DNA of 27,235 bases, from the NCBI GenBank assembly GCA_015179045.1, contig WHUZ01000214.1:1-27235 (forward strand). Direction: 5' to 3'. The translations under genes were made by a program, and so were the position numbers. Position 1 is the stretch's first letter; each line of letters opens with the position of its first letter. Below, piece after piece: positions 19,437 to 27,235 of this stretch. Origin of the DNA: Kalaharituber pfeilii. Taxonomy: Eukaryota; Ascomycota; Pezizomycetes; Pezizales; Pezizaceae. Below the pieces are notes generated by a model. The model made no database searches. It saw nothing but the letters and a program-made list of their open reading frames with translations, and was not told where the DNA came from.

Positions 19437-19561
19437 TCCATAGCTCATGGGGCAGTAAGCAATAAATAATATAAAAAAAAAAAAAAAAAAAAAAATGCTC
19501 ATCACCATAACCTAGCCCATAGGGTAGCAAGCGAGTAATGATATATATAAAAAAAAAAAAA
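19437..19561 (+). mobile_element. poly(A)-ended repeats, copies 3 and 4, back to back
   Basis: Copy 3 (19437-19495) reads CATAGCTCATGGGGCAGTAAG, then ATAATAT and 23 A. Copy 4 (19501-19561) reads ATAACCTAGCCCATAGGGTAG, CAAGCGAGTAATGATATATAT and 13 A. Both share the end of the insertion at 17242-17481. Their bodies are short, so they are 5'-truncated or are a monomer of a larger unit. Confidence 0.55.
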
Positions 19562-19599
19562 TCACTATACTTATATATATATAATATATTCAATATTTC

Positions 19600-19700
19600 G
19601 TGTCTGTGCTTAATGTGCTCAACATGCTTGATATATCCAATATGCTCTACATCTCTTGTGTGCACTTAATGTGCTCAACATACTCAATGTGTTCTACAAT
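19600..19700. repeat. degenerate CTCAAYATGC array, second block
   Basis: This resumes after poly(A)-ended copy 4 with GTGCTCAACATGCTTGATAT, CCAATATGCTC, GTGCTCAACATACTCAATGTG. The two blocks may once have been one array. Confidence 0.65.
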
Positions 19701-19860
19701 TTCATATCTTATATGTGCATCTAAGATGGTCCATTAACTCGAATATCTGAACTGCCCTGGTTAGTACATTACGGAATTGGAATCAAGTTTACAGTATTGA
19801 AAAGGGGCAGAGTCTGCTATATACTGGCTCGCTTCTAGATTACTTGGGCTCTCTATTGGG

Positions 19861-20078
19861 TTACTGAATTAAGCGCTAGTGAGGTCACTTGGGCCCCATT
19901 GAGTCTCGTATAAGTTGCTAAATTTGGTACTAATGAGGTCACTCAGGCTATTTCAGCTTAAGCTTCCAGGTGGGTCTCTTGAATTACTGAATTGAGTGCT
20001 AGGGAGGTCGCTTGGGCCCCTATTAGGTCTTGAATAGGTTACTAAATTTGGTACTGATGAGATCACTCAGGCCATTTC
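19861..20078. repeat. 123-bp tandem duplication with internal half-repeats
   Basis: TTACTGAATT...GCTAG.GAGGTC.CTTGGGCCCC starts at 19861 and again at 19984. Each unit also holds a second, diverged version (ACTAATGAGGTCACTCAGGC at about 19929) some 53 bp further on, so the unit is itself a dimer. Confidence 0.85.
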
Positions 20079-20241
20079 AGCTGCCCACTGTAATCCTACG
20101 GGCCAGCTAGGATAGCTCCCAATAGCAACCAGACTACCACAGTGGGATAATATAACTAGACTAGGCATAGCATGAGTTGCTGATCAATCTAGTTCTAGCT
20201 GGCATATTGATACTGTAAAAATTGCTCCTACTTGTATATTG
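20079..20241. other. spacer, no gene; 8-bp inverted repeat
   Basis: CCCACTGT (20084-20091) and ACAGTGGG (20139-20146) could pair. Nothing else is recognised. Confidence 0.4.
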
Positions 20242-20361
20242 AATTCAGGAGTCAATTTAGGAGTTAATTCAGGAGTTAATTCAGGAGTCAATTCCAGAGT
20301 CAATTCAGGAGTCAATTCCAGAGTCAATTCAGAAGTCAATTCAGGAATCCATTTAGGAGTC
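20242..20361. repeat. 12-bp tandem repeat, ten units
   Basis: AATTCAGGAGTC and close variants, ten units in a row. Since 12 is divisible by three it reads as NSGV/NSRV repeats, and the open frame here is explained by that. Confidence 0.95.
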
Positions 20362-20380
20362 AATTTTCATAGAAAGTGCT

Positions 20381-20520
20381 TTTTCATCCTTCTTCGTCCT
20401 TCATTATCCTTGTTCGTGCTTCTTCGTACTTTTTCATCGTTCTTTCTGCTTCGTCGTCCTTCTTTATGCTTCATCATTCTTCTTCATGCTTCTTCATGCT
20501 TCTTTATCCTTCTTCATCCT
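20381..20520. repeat. 10-bp tandem repeat, fourteen units
   Basis: TCTTCRTSCT-type units in perfect 10-bp phase (TCTTCGTCCT, TCTTCATGCT, TCTTTATCCT and so on), pyrimidine-rich on the plus strand. The Ser/Phe/Leu-rich open frames across it are by-products. Confidence 0.95.
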
Positions 20521-20524
20521 TTAC

Positions 20525-20562
20525 ACAACCTACTCACATATTGTACAACTTACTCACATATA
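20525..20562. repeat. 20-bp direct duplication
   Basis: ACAACCTACTCACATATTGT followed by ACAACTTACTCACATAT. Confidence 0.85.
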
Positions 20563-20589
20563 TTAATAGGTCTCACTCGATAGCATGAA

Positions 20590-21500
20590 ATGCTGCCCAA
20601 TGAGCTCTATTAACTGGTATGGCAGGCCTCTTTCAACGTCATGAGATATATAAACGTAAGCTTAACTTCACAGGTACTGCAGGACCCAGTGTGAGATGTG
20701 GCAATATGAGCTGAATTTACAGATATGGGGGGTCAAGTTCAGAGTCACAAGATTTGTGAGCAGGAGCTCAAACTGACATTGACATATACTGCAGGGCCCT
20801 TGAGACAGCATGAGAATAGCAGGAAGAGTTTAATTTCACAGCCATAGTAGGTCTTCATCTACAGCGTAATATATGGTAGCATGAGATTAATACGAGACCA
20901 TAGGGCCCTTCCACCAGCATAAGATGTTGCAAAATCAGCTCAATTTATAGGTATGATAGGTCTCTGTCAACGTCAAGATGTGTGAAAATGAGCTGAATCT
21001 AATATATACTGTAGGGCCAAATCAACAATATAAGAATAGCAGAATGAGGTCAATGTCACAGGTATAGCGGGTCCCTCTCAATGTTGCAGGATATATGAGT
21101 ATGGTAATGAGAGTTCAGTACATAGGTACAGTGGGTCCCTTTCAACATTGCGAGATATGTGAATATGAACTGAATCTGACACATACTATAGGGCCCTGTA
21201 GACAGCATGAGAATGGCATGATGAGTACAATTTCATACATGTGGTAGGTCCCTTTCAATGTCGTAGGATGTGTGAATGTGAGCTGAATCTGACACGTACT
21301 ATAGGGCCCAATCAACATCACCACAATAGCAGAATAAGGTCAATTTCACAAATATATCAGGTCTCTTTTAACGTTATAAGATGCATGAATATGAGCTCAA
21401 TCTGTCAGCTACTAGTACTATAAAGCCCTTCCAATGGTATGAGAATGAGCGAATGAGTTCAATTTAGCAGGTATGGCAGCCCTTCCTCTGCAGTGCTTAA
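20590..21500. repeat. degenerate satellite, about 115-bp unit
   Basis: Recurring words TATAGGGCCC (about 20791, 20910, 21011, 21188, 21301), AGCATGAGAATAGCAGAATGAG, CAATTTCACAGGTATAGCAG, GGTCCCTTTCAACGT, and ATGTGTGAATATGAGCTGAA. Unit spacing is about 100-120 bp, with one longer interval at 21011-21188 holding an additional half unit. No coding function is visible. Confidence 0.8.
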
Positions 21501-21754
21501 TATGGTATAAAAGGCTTAATCTACAGGAATGCAGTGGAGTGGTATAGCATAAAGTGTTGATAAAAAGGCACGACAATACAGTGGAGTGGTGGGGTATGAA
21601 GGGGTTGTGAAAGGGCACCTATATATATCGTGATAGCTAGGAATATATAAATAATTCAATATATACTGAATTGAGAACACATGAGGATATGTAAACAGAG
21701 TTGACAACGTGGTACTACTATCACAGTGCACCTCCAATGAGGCCCTAGAGAAAA
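21501..21754. other. spacer, no gene seen
   Basis: Contains TGCAGTGGAGTGGTATAGC / TACAGTGGAGTGGTGGGG, a short direct repeat at about 21530 and 21577. Otherwise nothing is recognised. Confidence 0.4.
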
Positions 21755-21960
21755 TTGCATTCCCAACAAGCCCAATCATATCAACAGCGTACTTAATGAC
21801 ATCTACCAGGTTACGTGCATCCCTAACGAGCTCAATCATATCAACAGCATGCTTAACAATATCTACTAAGTTATGTGCATTATCAATGAGACACACCAGA
21901 TGGCCAACATTATGAAGAGGCCTATTAGGTCGCCTGCGTTACCAATGAGGCCTATTGGGT
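21755..21960. repeat. 60-bp tandem repeat, about three and a half units
   Basis: GTGCATCCCTAACGAGCTCA and following, with units starting about 21755, 21815 and 21875; a more diverged fourth (59-60 bp on) begins about 21935. The minus strand reads 20-residue repeats such as RDARNLVDVIKYAVDMI through two and a half units. No known family. Confidence 0.85.
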
Positions 21961-22155
21961 CAACTGTGTCTCTGAGGAGTCATTCAGTAGAGTGCACCCT
22001 GTGCATTGGGGACGCAGTAGTATGATCTCATGGGTTTGTAACATGCTGAGCTGGAGTAGTATGTTGTAGAGTCAAGTTTGTGCTCCAACACCCTAGCATT
22101 GTAATGCTCGTGGTACTGAGGGTACAAACTTCCTTTCTTCCTAATGTCACTTTAG
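21961..22155. other. spacer, no gene seen
   Basis: No motif or open frame of interest. Confidence 0.4.
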
Positions 22156-22512
22156 CTACTTTGCCTTAGGCGGAGGTAGTGGGATCTTAAGTGGGAATGG
22201 CGACAGTGATAGTGATGGAACTCTAAGTGGTAGTAGAGTTCTGAGTAGTAGTAAGACTCCCAGAAGTGGGACTCTAATTGACGGCGGGACTTCCAAGTAG
22301 CAATAGGACTTTAAGTGACAACAGGAGGGTTTCTGAGTAGCAGTAGGACTTTGAGTAGCAGTACCAGTCTGAGTGGTGGTGAGTTTCTGAGTAGTAGCAG
22401 GACTCTGAGTGGCAGCATGAGTCTGAGTGGCAGTGGGTCCCTGAGTAGCAGCAGGAATTCTACCCCTCAATTCTGAATAGGACTGTATATGCAATTCATA
22501 ATAGTTAGTCAT
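22156..22512 (-). pseudogene. gag: Pro/Thr/Gln-rich gag linker remnant, 118 codons open
   Basis: The minus strand from ATG at 22512 reads a low-complexity protein with repeated ATQ.P motifs (GPTATQTHAATQSPATTQK), then LRVPSLSLSPFPLKIPLPPP and a stop. The second part resembles the N-terminal Pro/Leu-rich part of gag in F (about 16270-16320) and in G (about 22790-22861). It could be the downstream continuation of G's gag or a separate second copy. The repeated 15-24-bp GAGTAGCAGTAGGACTCT-like units explain the long open frame. Confidence 0.45.
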
Positions 22513-22861
22513 CTTCAGAGATCACAATGTCTGTTATCAGTGAGAAGGGGCTGGGTAGTTGAAGTACTGGGAGAGATGAGAGAGTGACTATTGGAGTTCT
22601 AGTAGTGTCTCTACTAGGTCTTTGCAGATCCATCTCAGTAATAGGAGATCATTCTGTTCTTAGTGCTATCACTTTCAATATTACATACCTCAAAATACTC
22701 TTCTATAGAGAAGAAGTCTTGCAGTTCATCATACTTTCCTTTAGATACTTTAGGAGGTGCAGTGGCTATGAGATTCACTTCTGAGACTGACATCAGCAGT
22801 GTTAGTGGCATGGGTGATAATGAGACTCTGAGCAGTGGCAGGACTCCAAACAGCGGCAGGA
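22513..22861 (-). pseudogene. gag: element G: gypsy gag capsid remnant
   Basis: Minus strand. After a Pro/Leu-rich start (LPLLRVSLSPMPLTLL, about 22790-22861), the frame reads LIATAPPKVSKGKYDELQDF and FSIEEYFEVCNIESDSTKNR, then MISYY.DGSAKT, down to about 22610. This is the pattern of a Ty3/gypsy gag start: PPKFxG..D.L..FL...E.YF, then a short gap, then Y.L.G.A... Stops follow at Arg and Gln codons. It is cut at 22861/22862 by the D-type LTR, which therefore inserted into it. Confidence 0.65.
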
Positions 22862-23404
22862 TGTTATAGCTAAAAGTAAAGACCTACTGAATATCGGGAA
22901 GGTACCACCTCCGTACCATTATAAGACTTACTAAAATATATCTGATCAATACTAGGCGAGCTGCGGTACACTTTGGTTGTTCGGTAGTTACCTCATAAAC
23001 ATGTGTGTTAGTTCTTGTACATATACTATATTAATACATGCATGGTACTTATGAAGTAACTGGCATCACTTACAATACCTCTACTAATAATGCACGGTTG
23101 CAACATAGATAATACTTCACTTGCTTATTGGTTTTGGAAAGAGGATCTATATTATCATATATTTTTATTATGTTATTGTTTCTATATTTACTTATCTATT
23201 TTACGAGATAATATTATTATGTTACAGTCATGTTATTAATTATTAACAAATCATATATGATGGGTACTTAATATATAAACCCCCGCTTCTACTGTTAGTT
23301 ATAAAGAATTAAGATACTAGCGGTATTCTAAGTTTTACTTACATTTTACGTCTATCATGTATCTTTCACCCACTCTTCTTTATCACTTACCTTTAGCTGT
23401 AATA
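22862..23404 (+). repeat. 5' LTR of element D
   Basis: Begins TGTTATAG (22862-22869) and ends CTGTAATA (23397-23404), 543 bp; the end is a one-transition variant of CTGTAACA. The start matches the LTR stub at 6143-6187. A TATA box lies at 23272-23279. It is followed 48 bp later by the motif AATATTATACTGCTC, as in B and C. No second LTR of this element is in the window, so the 3' boundary is inferred. Confidence 0.7.
23272..23279 (+). promoter_or_regulatory. TATA box of LTR D
   Basis: TATATAAA about 125 bp before the LTR end, in a position like that of the LTR A and C TATA boxes. Confidence 0.45.
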
Positions 23405-23685
23405 TTCATAATGGACTGCTACTGCTTAGTAACGTTGAAGCATCTAGCAGTAATATTATACTGCTCGACTTTTATTTTATCCCCCTGCTCCATGTCCAAC
23501 TCCTGATCATACTAATTGTGTATCTGATAATTGCTGACAATCACAATCTACTAACCCACATGCAAGAACTAAGAGAGCAGATTAATTTCTATCACAATGA
23601 GCTTGCATTACAGCAATTGCAGCAAGAACAACTTCATGCTGACGTTGACTTTCTGTGACAAGAGGTTGACAAGGTCTACCGGCTC
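23405..23685 (+). pseudogene. gag: element D: leader and gag start, cut by element C
   Basis: Leader to about 23540, then a frame coding THMQELREQINFYHNEL and ALQQLQQEQLHADVDF, one TGA stop, and QEVDKVYRL up to 23685. The Gln/Leu/Glu pattern predicts a coiled coil, as in gag of element A. It ends abruptly at the TGTTACAG of LTR C. Confidence 0.6.
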
Positions 23686-24374
23686 TGTTACAGCTAAGGT
23701 AGAAACTTGCCTACTACTGTGGCAAGGGGCAAGGGTTCCACTACTAATTAGCTGCCACGGCTAAAGGTGAAGACTTACCCGCCAAGGAGAAAATGCTGAC
23801 CCTGCAATCGAACATAAGACCAACACTGATTGACCGGACTGATTACCCATTAGGCTTGGCTGTTAATTCTCGTATTGTTTAGATAGGGCAGTACTATGAA
23901 AGGGTGTGTTATCTAGAATGCAGCTTGATGCATATACTTGAATTACAGAAGCTTTATTTATATACGTATATGCATTAATATATTCATTATCTTTGTCTCA
24001 TACTATTTTTGCATGTTTTCGTTATGTGTGCCTATTACTACCAGTGTTGGCATTGATAAGGAATCACCGCATTGCTAGCTAATTATTCTTTTGTTGACCC
24101 CTCATGTATGGCTGCACTGAAGTCTATATAAGCGCCGGCTGGTAATAGCATAGTTAGAAGAATCAAGACATAAGTAGTGTCCTAAGTTTCTCTATAACTC
24201 TAAACCTATCGTTCCCTTACTACGCCTGTGAATCGTTCCGCTCTGCTGCGTGCTCTCCACCGAGTAGCTGCCCTTCCGGTCTGCCGTATACACCTCCATA
24301 GCCATTCCAACCTGCCGTATTCATACTTCCGGGACGACGTTGGCACTACCGTTTTCCCCACCATAGCTGTAACA
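23686..24374 (+). repeat. 5' LTR of element C
   Basis: 689 bp from TGTTACAG (23686-23693) to CTGTAACA (24367-24374), perfect inverted octamers. It is the best preserved LTR of the family and a useful reference for A and B. A second CTGTAATA occurs at 24418-24425, so an LTR end about 50 bp further on cannot be wholly excluded without the 3' LTR. Confidence 0.8.
24125..24132 (+). promoter_or_regulatory. TATA box of LTR C
   Basis: TATATAAG after CTGAAGTC, conserved with LTR A. It lies about 240 bp before the LTR end. Confidence 0.5.
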
Positions 24375-25870
24375 TCTGGTCCCTTCCAGCACCCAGCGGA
24401 GTTGAGCACCTCATGCCTGTAATATTATACTGCTCCTCTTTGACCTACCACCCCACCTCCACAATGTCAGCATCGGAAGGCTCATCCACTGCCTCCTCTT
24501 CCTCAAGGACCTCACCTCGAAGATGTCGCCAACCTCCATGACGAGCAAGTGTTTCAAGGTAATGTATCCACCCCTCTCTCTCAAAGCTAGCAAGAGCTGC
24601 AAAACACAAAAACCTATGTTGTCTAGCTACGGGCAAGTATGCGTAGTCAAATATTGCAGCAGCTAGGATTCCAGCCAGCGCTAACTCCGCAACGATGACA
24701 GCCAGCATAGTCTCTGTGGCCTACCCAGGTCCGAAAGGCTCTCCTCCAAAGCATTCCCTCCACTGGGTACTGATGGTGCGGTTTCCTCCGCAACCTGCAA
24801 ATTTTCCCAACCCAAGTCGGCAAATCATACGACGTACCAAAACCTAATCCCGCAGGACCTCCTCTGCCAGGTATTGATGGTATGAGTACTCCTCTTCTTT
24901 GTGCTCTGCCTTGCAGTTCTCGTCGAGTACGAGACCCTACACCTCTTCATTTTTGCCACGAGTCAAGCACTGCTGTGGGACCTTTCTTTCCTCCTCTGCC
25001 TCTTTATTATCTCCATGAGTCAATCATTGCCGTGGGCCTCACTCCTCTACGTATGTCTCCTTGAGGCTCTGGCTAAGCCCGAGATTCGACACCCCCTTCT
25101 CCTCCTCTATCAGGTGATACTATGGGGGTGTCCTCCGCCTCCTGCGAAGATTCCCCCCTCCAGAAAAGTTTGATGAGGATGCAAAAGAGCTTGACAATTT
25201 TCTTCCTGGTCCAATGATGGATCAGGAGTTCGCAAATTACTACTGACGATGAAACCTCTTATTTGAAGGGCTCTGCCCTCACCTTTTCTATCAGAACTCC
25301 TCAGCATTATATGCCACAGCCCTCACTCTACTACGTATGATCTTTCAGGACTCCTCAGCCATTGCTGAGGCTGCTCAAAAATTCAGACGCACAAGTAGTG
25401 AGGTAGAGCACAGGATTTCTTAATTGAGATCGATAAGTTCAATAACGTGGTAAAGACTCCTGACCCTGTCCTCATTTCTGACATCTTTGCCAGCATTCGG
25501 AAGATGTCCGAAACCTTCTAGCGGGTCATTTTGAGTATCAAAGCAACTGGAACCAATAGAAGTTTCTATTACCGACACTCTGGGAAAGCCTGGAGATAAG
25601 CACTTCACTCCCTCTACCACTAAGACAAACATTACCTCTGTCAGTAGCAGCTCTATGATACAGCCACCTCCACCTCCGAAGAACAAGAAGAGTGATAACA
25701 TACCTAAAGAACTGATTCACAAGAAAGGCAACCGAAGCATCAAGTACAAGATCACATCATGCTATGAAAAGAAGTGGTGGAAACCCAACTGAAGCCAAAG
25801 AAGGAAGACAAAGGGGAAGTAAAATGCCCTGAAGTCATGAATCCACTATCTCGACTAGCCCAAGACGAAG
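24375..25870 (+). pseudogene. gag: leader and gag of element C, broken
   Basis: The leader has AATATTATACTGCTC at 24421-24435. A Ser-rich frame MSASEGSSTASSSSRTSPRR starts at about 24464. Further on GPPLPGIDG and RVRDPTPL (about 24860-24945) match the Pro-rich linker of gag A (PLPGTSG, RLRDPTP). The capsid start FDEDAKELDNFLPGP at about 25167-25215 matches DTKELDNFL of A. A region with KTNITSVSSSSM and PPPPPKNKKSDNIPKELIHK (about 25625-25725) precedes the damaged knuckle (25727-25765), where 15 bp including the His codon are missing relative to A. Frameshifts and stops break it into pieces. A duplication of about 65 bp (CGAGTCAAGCACTGC / TGAGTCAATCATTGC) lies at about 24958-25040. Confidence 0.7.
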
Positions 25871-26136
25871 ACAGACTCTGGCCATCTCATAGGCCGTCGA
25901 TGGATCTGAGAGGATCACTGAACTGTCTAACTTGAGTAATAAGGACCTTGCTCAGCATATAGGACCCCCATCATAGTGACCTCCTTAGTTGTGAGGTAAA
26001 ATTCAAAACTAGGAAGACCGTTAGTGCTATTGTAGAACATACGGCCCCTGTGCCGATTGTTTCCTAGGTAGACTGGGTAAGGAGTTGAAGATGAGGTCAC
26101 GAAGTAAGACCTCCAATGATCAAGATTCTTATAAAT

Positions 26137-26172
26137 CTTTCGTTTTCGTTTTCGTTTTCGCTTTCGTTTTCT
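26137..26172 (+). repeat. (TTTTCG)n hexanucleotide tract inside pol of C
   Basis: About six units; in frame it codes alternating Phe-Ser just before the SGISVPDPVSSALDY segment. Element B has a decayed version (10265-10305) and A a remnant of one or two units (about 3380-3395). Confidence 0.85.
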
Positions 26173-26226
26173 GGCATCTCGGTTCCTGATCCTGTTTCCT
26201 CTGCTTTGGATTATGTGTCTTCTATT

Positions 26227-26526
26227 GGCATTCCGGGAAAATCTAATAAGGCATTCGTTAATTTTATTTTGCCTTCTATTTTAAACTCCTGCCAGACGAT
26301 TAAGGAATTTGTTTTCGATTTTAATGCCGAAGTTATGGATATCGGCGGATGAATTATTAATTGTGTCCGAGTCAATAGCATTCCAGGAAAAGTCTAATAA
26401 GTCTCTGTTGACTTTGTTTCATTTTTGGTTTTGAACTCTCATCAAGGAAGTAAGAAATTTGTCTTTGAGTTTAAGCCAAAGCTATAGATATTAGTGAGTA
26501 CATCATTGCATAGAATGTTTAATGGT
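26227..26526 (+). repeat. 150-bp tandem duplication in the protease region of C
   Basis: GGCATTCCGGGAAAATCTAA at 26227 and AGCATTCCAGGAAAAGTCTA at 26377 begin two modules 150 bp apart; both code IPGKS..., LNS.. and KEFVFDF/KKFVFEF. In B the same period is seen from 10363 and 10513. Element A shows one module only. Confidence 0.8.
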
Positions 26527-27235
26527 CCTTACACTTATGTTGAGTTGCTTTCGGTTCTTTCTGGTGATCCCTTGAAGAGGGTGATATTTCATTGATTGAT
26601 GCATACAAGCACTAGCACTCGCGATACATTAATATTTTTTTCTAAGGAACAGGTATACCGCTTACTTCCTCACTAAAGCTGAGATCATGAAATCCCTTTC
26701 GAGAATCCAAACGCGAAGCCTTCCCATAGTCCAGTGTACCTGGGAAGGAGATGAGGCTCTTTAGAGGTATATCGTTGATCACCTACTAGTAGGAAAGATA
26801 CGAAGGTCAAGGTCAAAAGCAGCTTCACTAATTTTTTCGGAAGATGGATAGATCCCTCCGACCATGCATTGATTATAAGGGCACTAAACAAACTCACCAT
26901 TTCGACCAAACACCTTTTGCCCTTAACATTAGAACTCCTCAAAAAGACCTAAAGCAGTAAATGGGTTACCAAACTCGATCTCAAGAATGGCTACAACCCC
27001 ATACGGATTAAGTTAAGCGATGAATGGCAGCTGTCAAACATAGCCAACGGCTTATTCAAAGTACCCAATCATACCTCTTGGACTCATCACACCTACTTCC
27101 TTCGAAGAAATAATGGATTAAGATCCTTACTTGCATCGATAGAGTTGTTTGGTACCTGGACTCTTAATTTATAAAGGCAAGTCCGAAGGAGACCATAAAA
27201 GGATAGTGGAAAAGTGCTTTACCAAGATTGAGCAA

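Larger units (their letters stand above)
23686..27235 (+). mobile_element. Ty3/gypsy copy C, lightly RIP-mutated, continues beyond window
   Basis: Order: LTR (23686-24374), leader and gag (to about 25.85 kb), protease region (about 25.9-26.6 kb) and RT up to the catalytic motif and beyond at the window edge. It is collinear with B but retains many CpG and CpA sites that are TpG or TpA in B, so it has suffered less RIP or is younger. It shares B's RT and knuckle deletions. It is inserted in gag of element D. Confidence 0.9.
25871..27235 (+). pseudogene. pol: pol of element C: protease region and RT, running off the window
   Basis: The protease region starts with AIVEHTAPVPIVS at about 26028-26066, where A has AIVDYVASMPIVS; none has a plain DS/TGA. 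The (TTTTCG)n tract and two 150-bp modules follow. RT begins about 26780 (RSKAASLIF, an SEDG-like turn). It continues with NGLPNSISRMAT in a shifted frame, SFEEIMD, and VVWYLDS at about 27144-27164. Relative to YLDD of A, 4 bp are deleted at the second aspartate, so the frame is lost right at the active site; B has the same deletion. The segment after it (KRIVEKCFTKIEQ) matches A again. RNase H and integrase are outside the window. Confidence 0.8.

Noticed and set aside
20239..20588. Open frames with NSGV repeats and Ser/Phe-rich repeats
   Set aside because: Translations of the 12-bp and 10-bp arrays, not genes.
24206..24708. Minus-strand open frames with EVLEEEEAVDEPSDAD-like residues
   Set aside because: They are antisense to the LTR end and gag start of element C, which is supported by homology to B and A on the plus strand.
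27144..27170. YLDS as a natural variant of the RT catalytic motif
   Set aside because: Nucleotide alignment with A shows a 4-bp deletion and immediate loss of frame, so this is damage, not a variant.
1..27235. Intact host genes, rRNA or tRNA genes
   Set aside because: No long uninterrupted frame with a recognisable family, no intron-exon structure I could defend, and no cloverleaf found.

Overview
The window reads as repeat-rich heterochromatin from a filamentous ascomycete fungus; I cannot name the species. It holds no intact host gene. What can be recognised is mostly Ty3/gypsy (chromovirus-type) LTR retrotransposons full of in-frame stops, with simple and complex tandem repeats between them. 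Where two copies can be compared (7322-7976 against 23686-24374, or the two 220-bp repeats at 8376-8595 and 8815-9034), the differences are overwhelmingly C/T and G/A transitions with TpA enriched. That is the signature of repeat-induced point mutation (RIP), known from filamentous ascomycetes.

Left part, 1-12.2 kb: a nest of elements. Element A (minus strand, 6142 to beyond position 1) keeps a readable order of LTR, coiled-coil gag, CCHC knuckle, protease region, RT with YLDD, RNase H, integrase with D,D-35-E spacing, and chromodomain. A sits 45 bp inside a second LTR type (D2, 6143-6187). D2 abuts element E (plus, 6188-7321; protease and RT). E is cut inside its RT by element B (plus, LTR 7322-7976, internal region to about 12.18 kb). 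B carries in its gag leader a 659-bp miniature element T with 220-bp LTRs and a 5-bp target duplication.

Middle, 12.2-22.1 kb: an LTR scrap, a 51-bp minisatellite, a 24-bp minisatellite, and a heavily decayed gypsy copy F (minus, about 13.9-16.4 kb). There is an unrecognised minus-strand coding remnant (about 17.1-18.3 kb), split by a poly(A)-ended 240-bp insertion with 11-bp flanking direct repeats. Then comes a long tract of tandem repeats: degenerate CTCAAYATGC arrays, a foldback, 123-bp, 12-bp, 10-bp and 20-bp repeats, a degenerate satellite of about 115 bp, and a 60-bp array.

Right part, 22.1-27.2 kb: a second nest. Minus-strand gag remnants (G, 22156-22861) are interrupted by a D-type LTR element (LTR 22862-23404, gag start to 23685). 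That element is interrupted by element C (plus, 23686 to the window end), a less mutated sister of B.

The main biological point is that B and C share the same 4-bp frameshifting deletion at the RT active site and the same 15-bp deletion in the gag zinc knuckle. Both begin with the same LTR terminus in two unrelated contexts. This suggests a lineage that was already defective and was copied in trans by intact relatives before RIP erased it.
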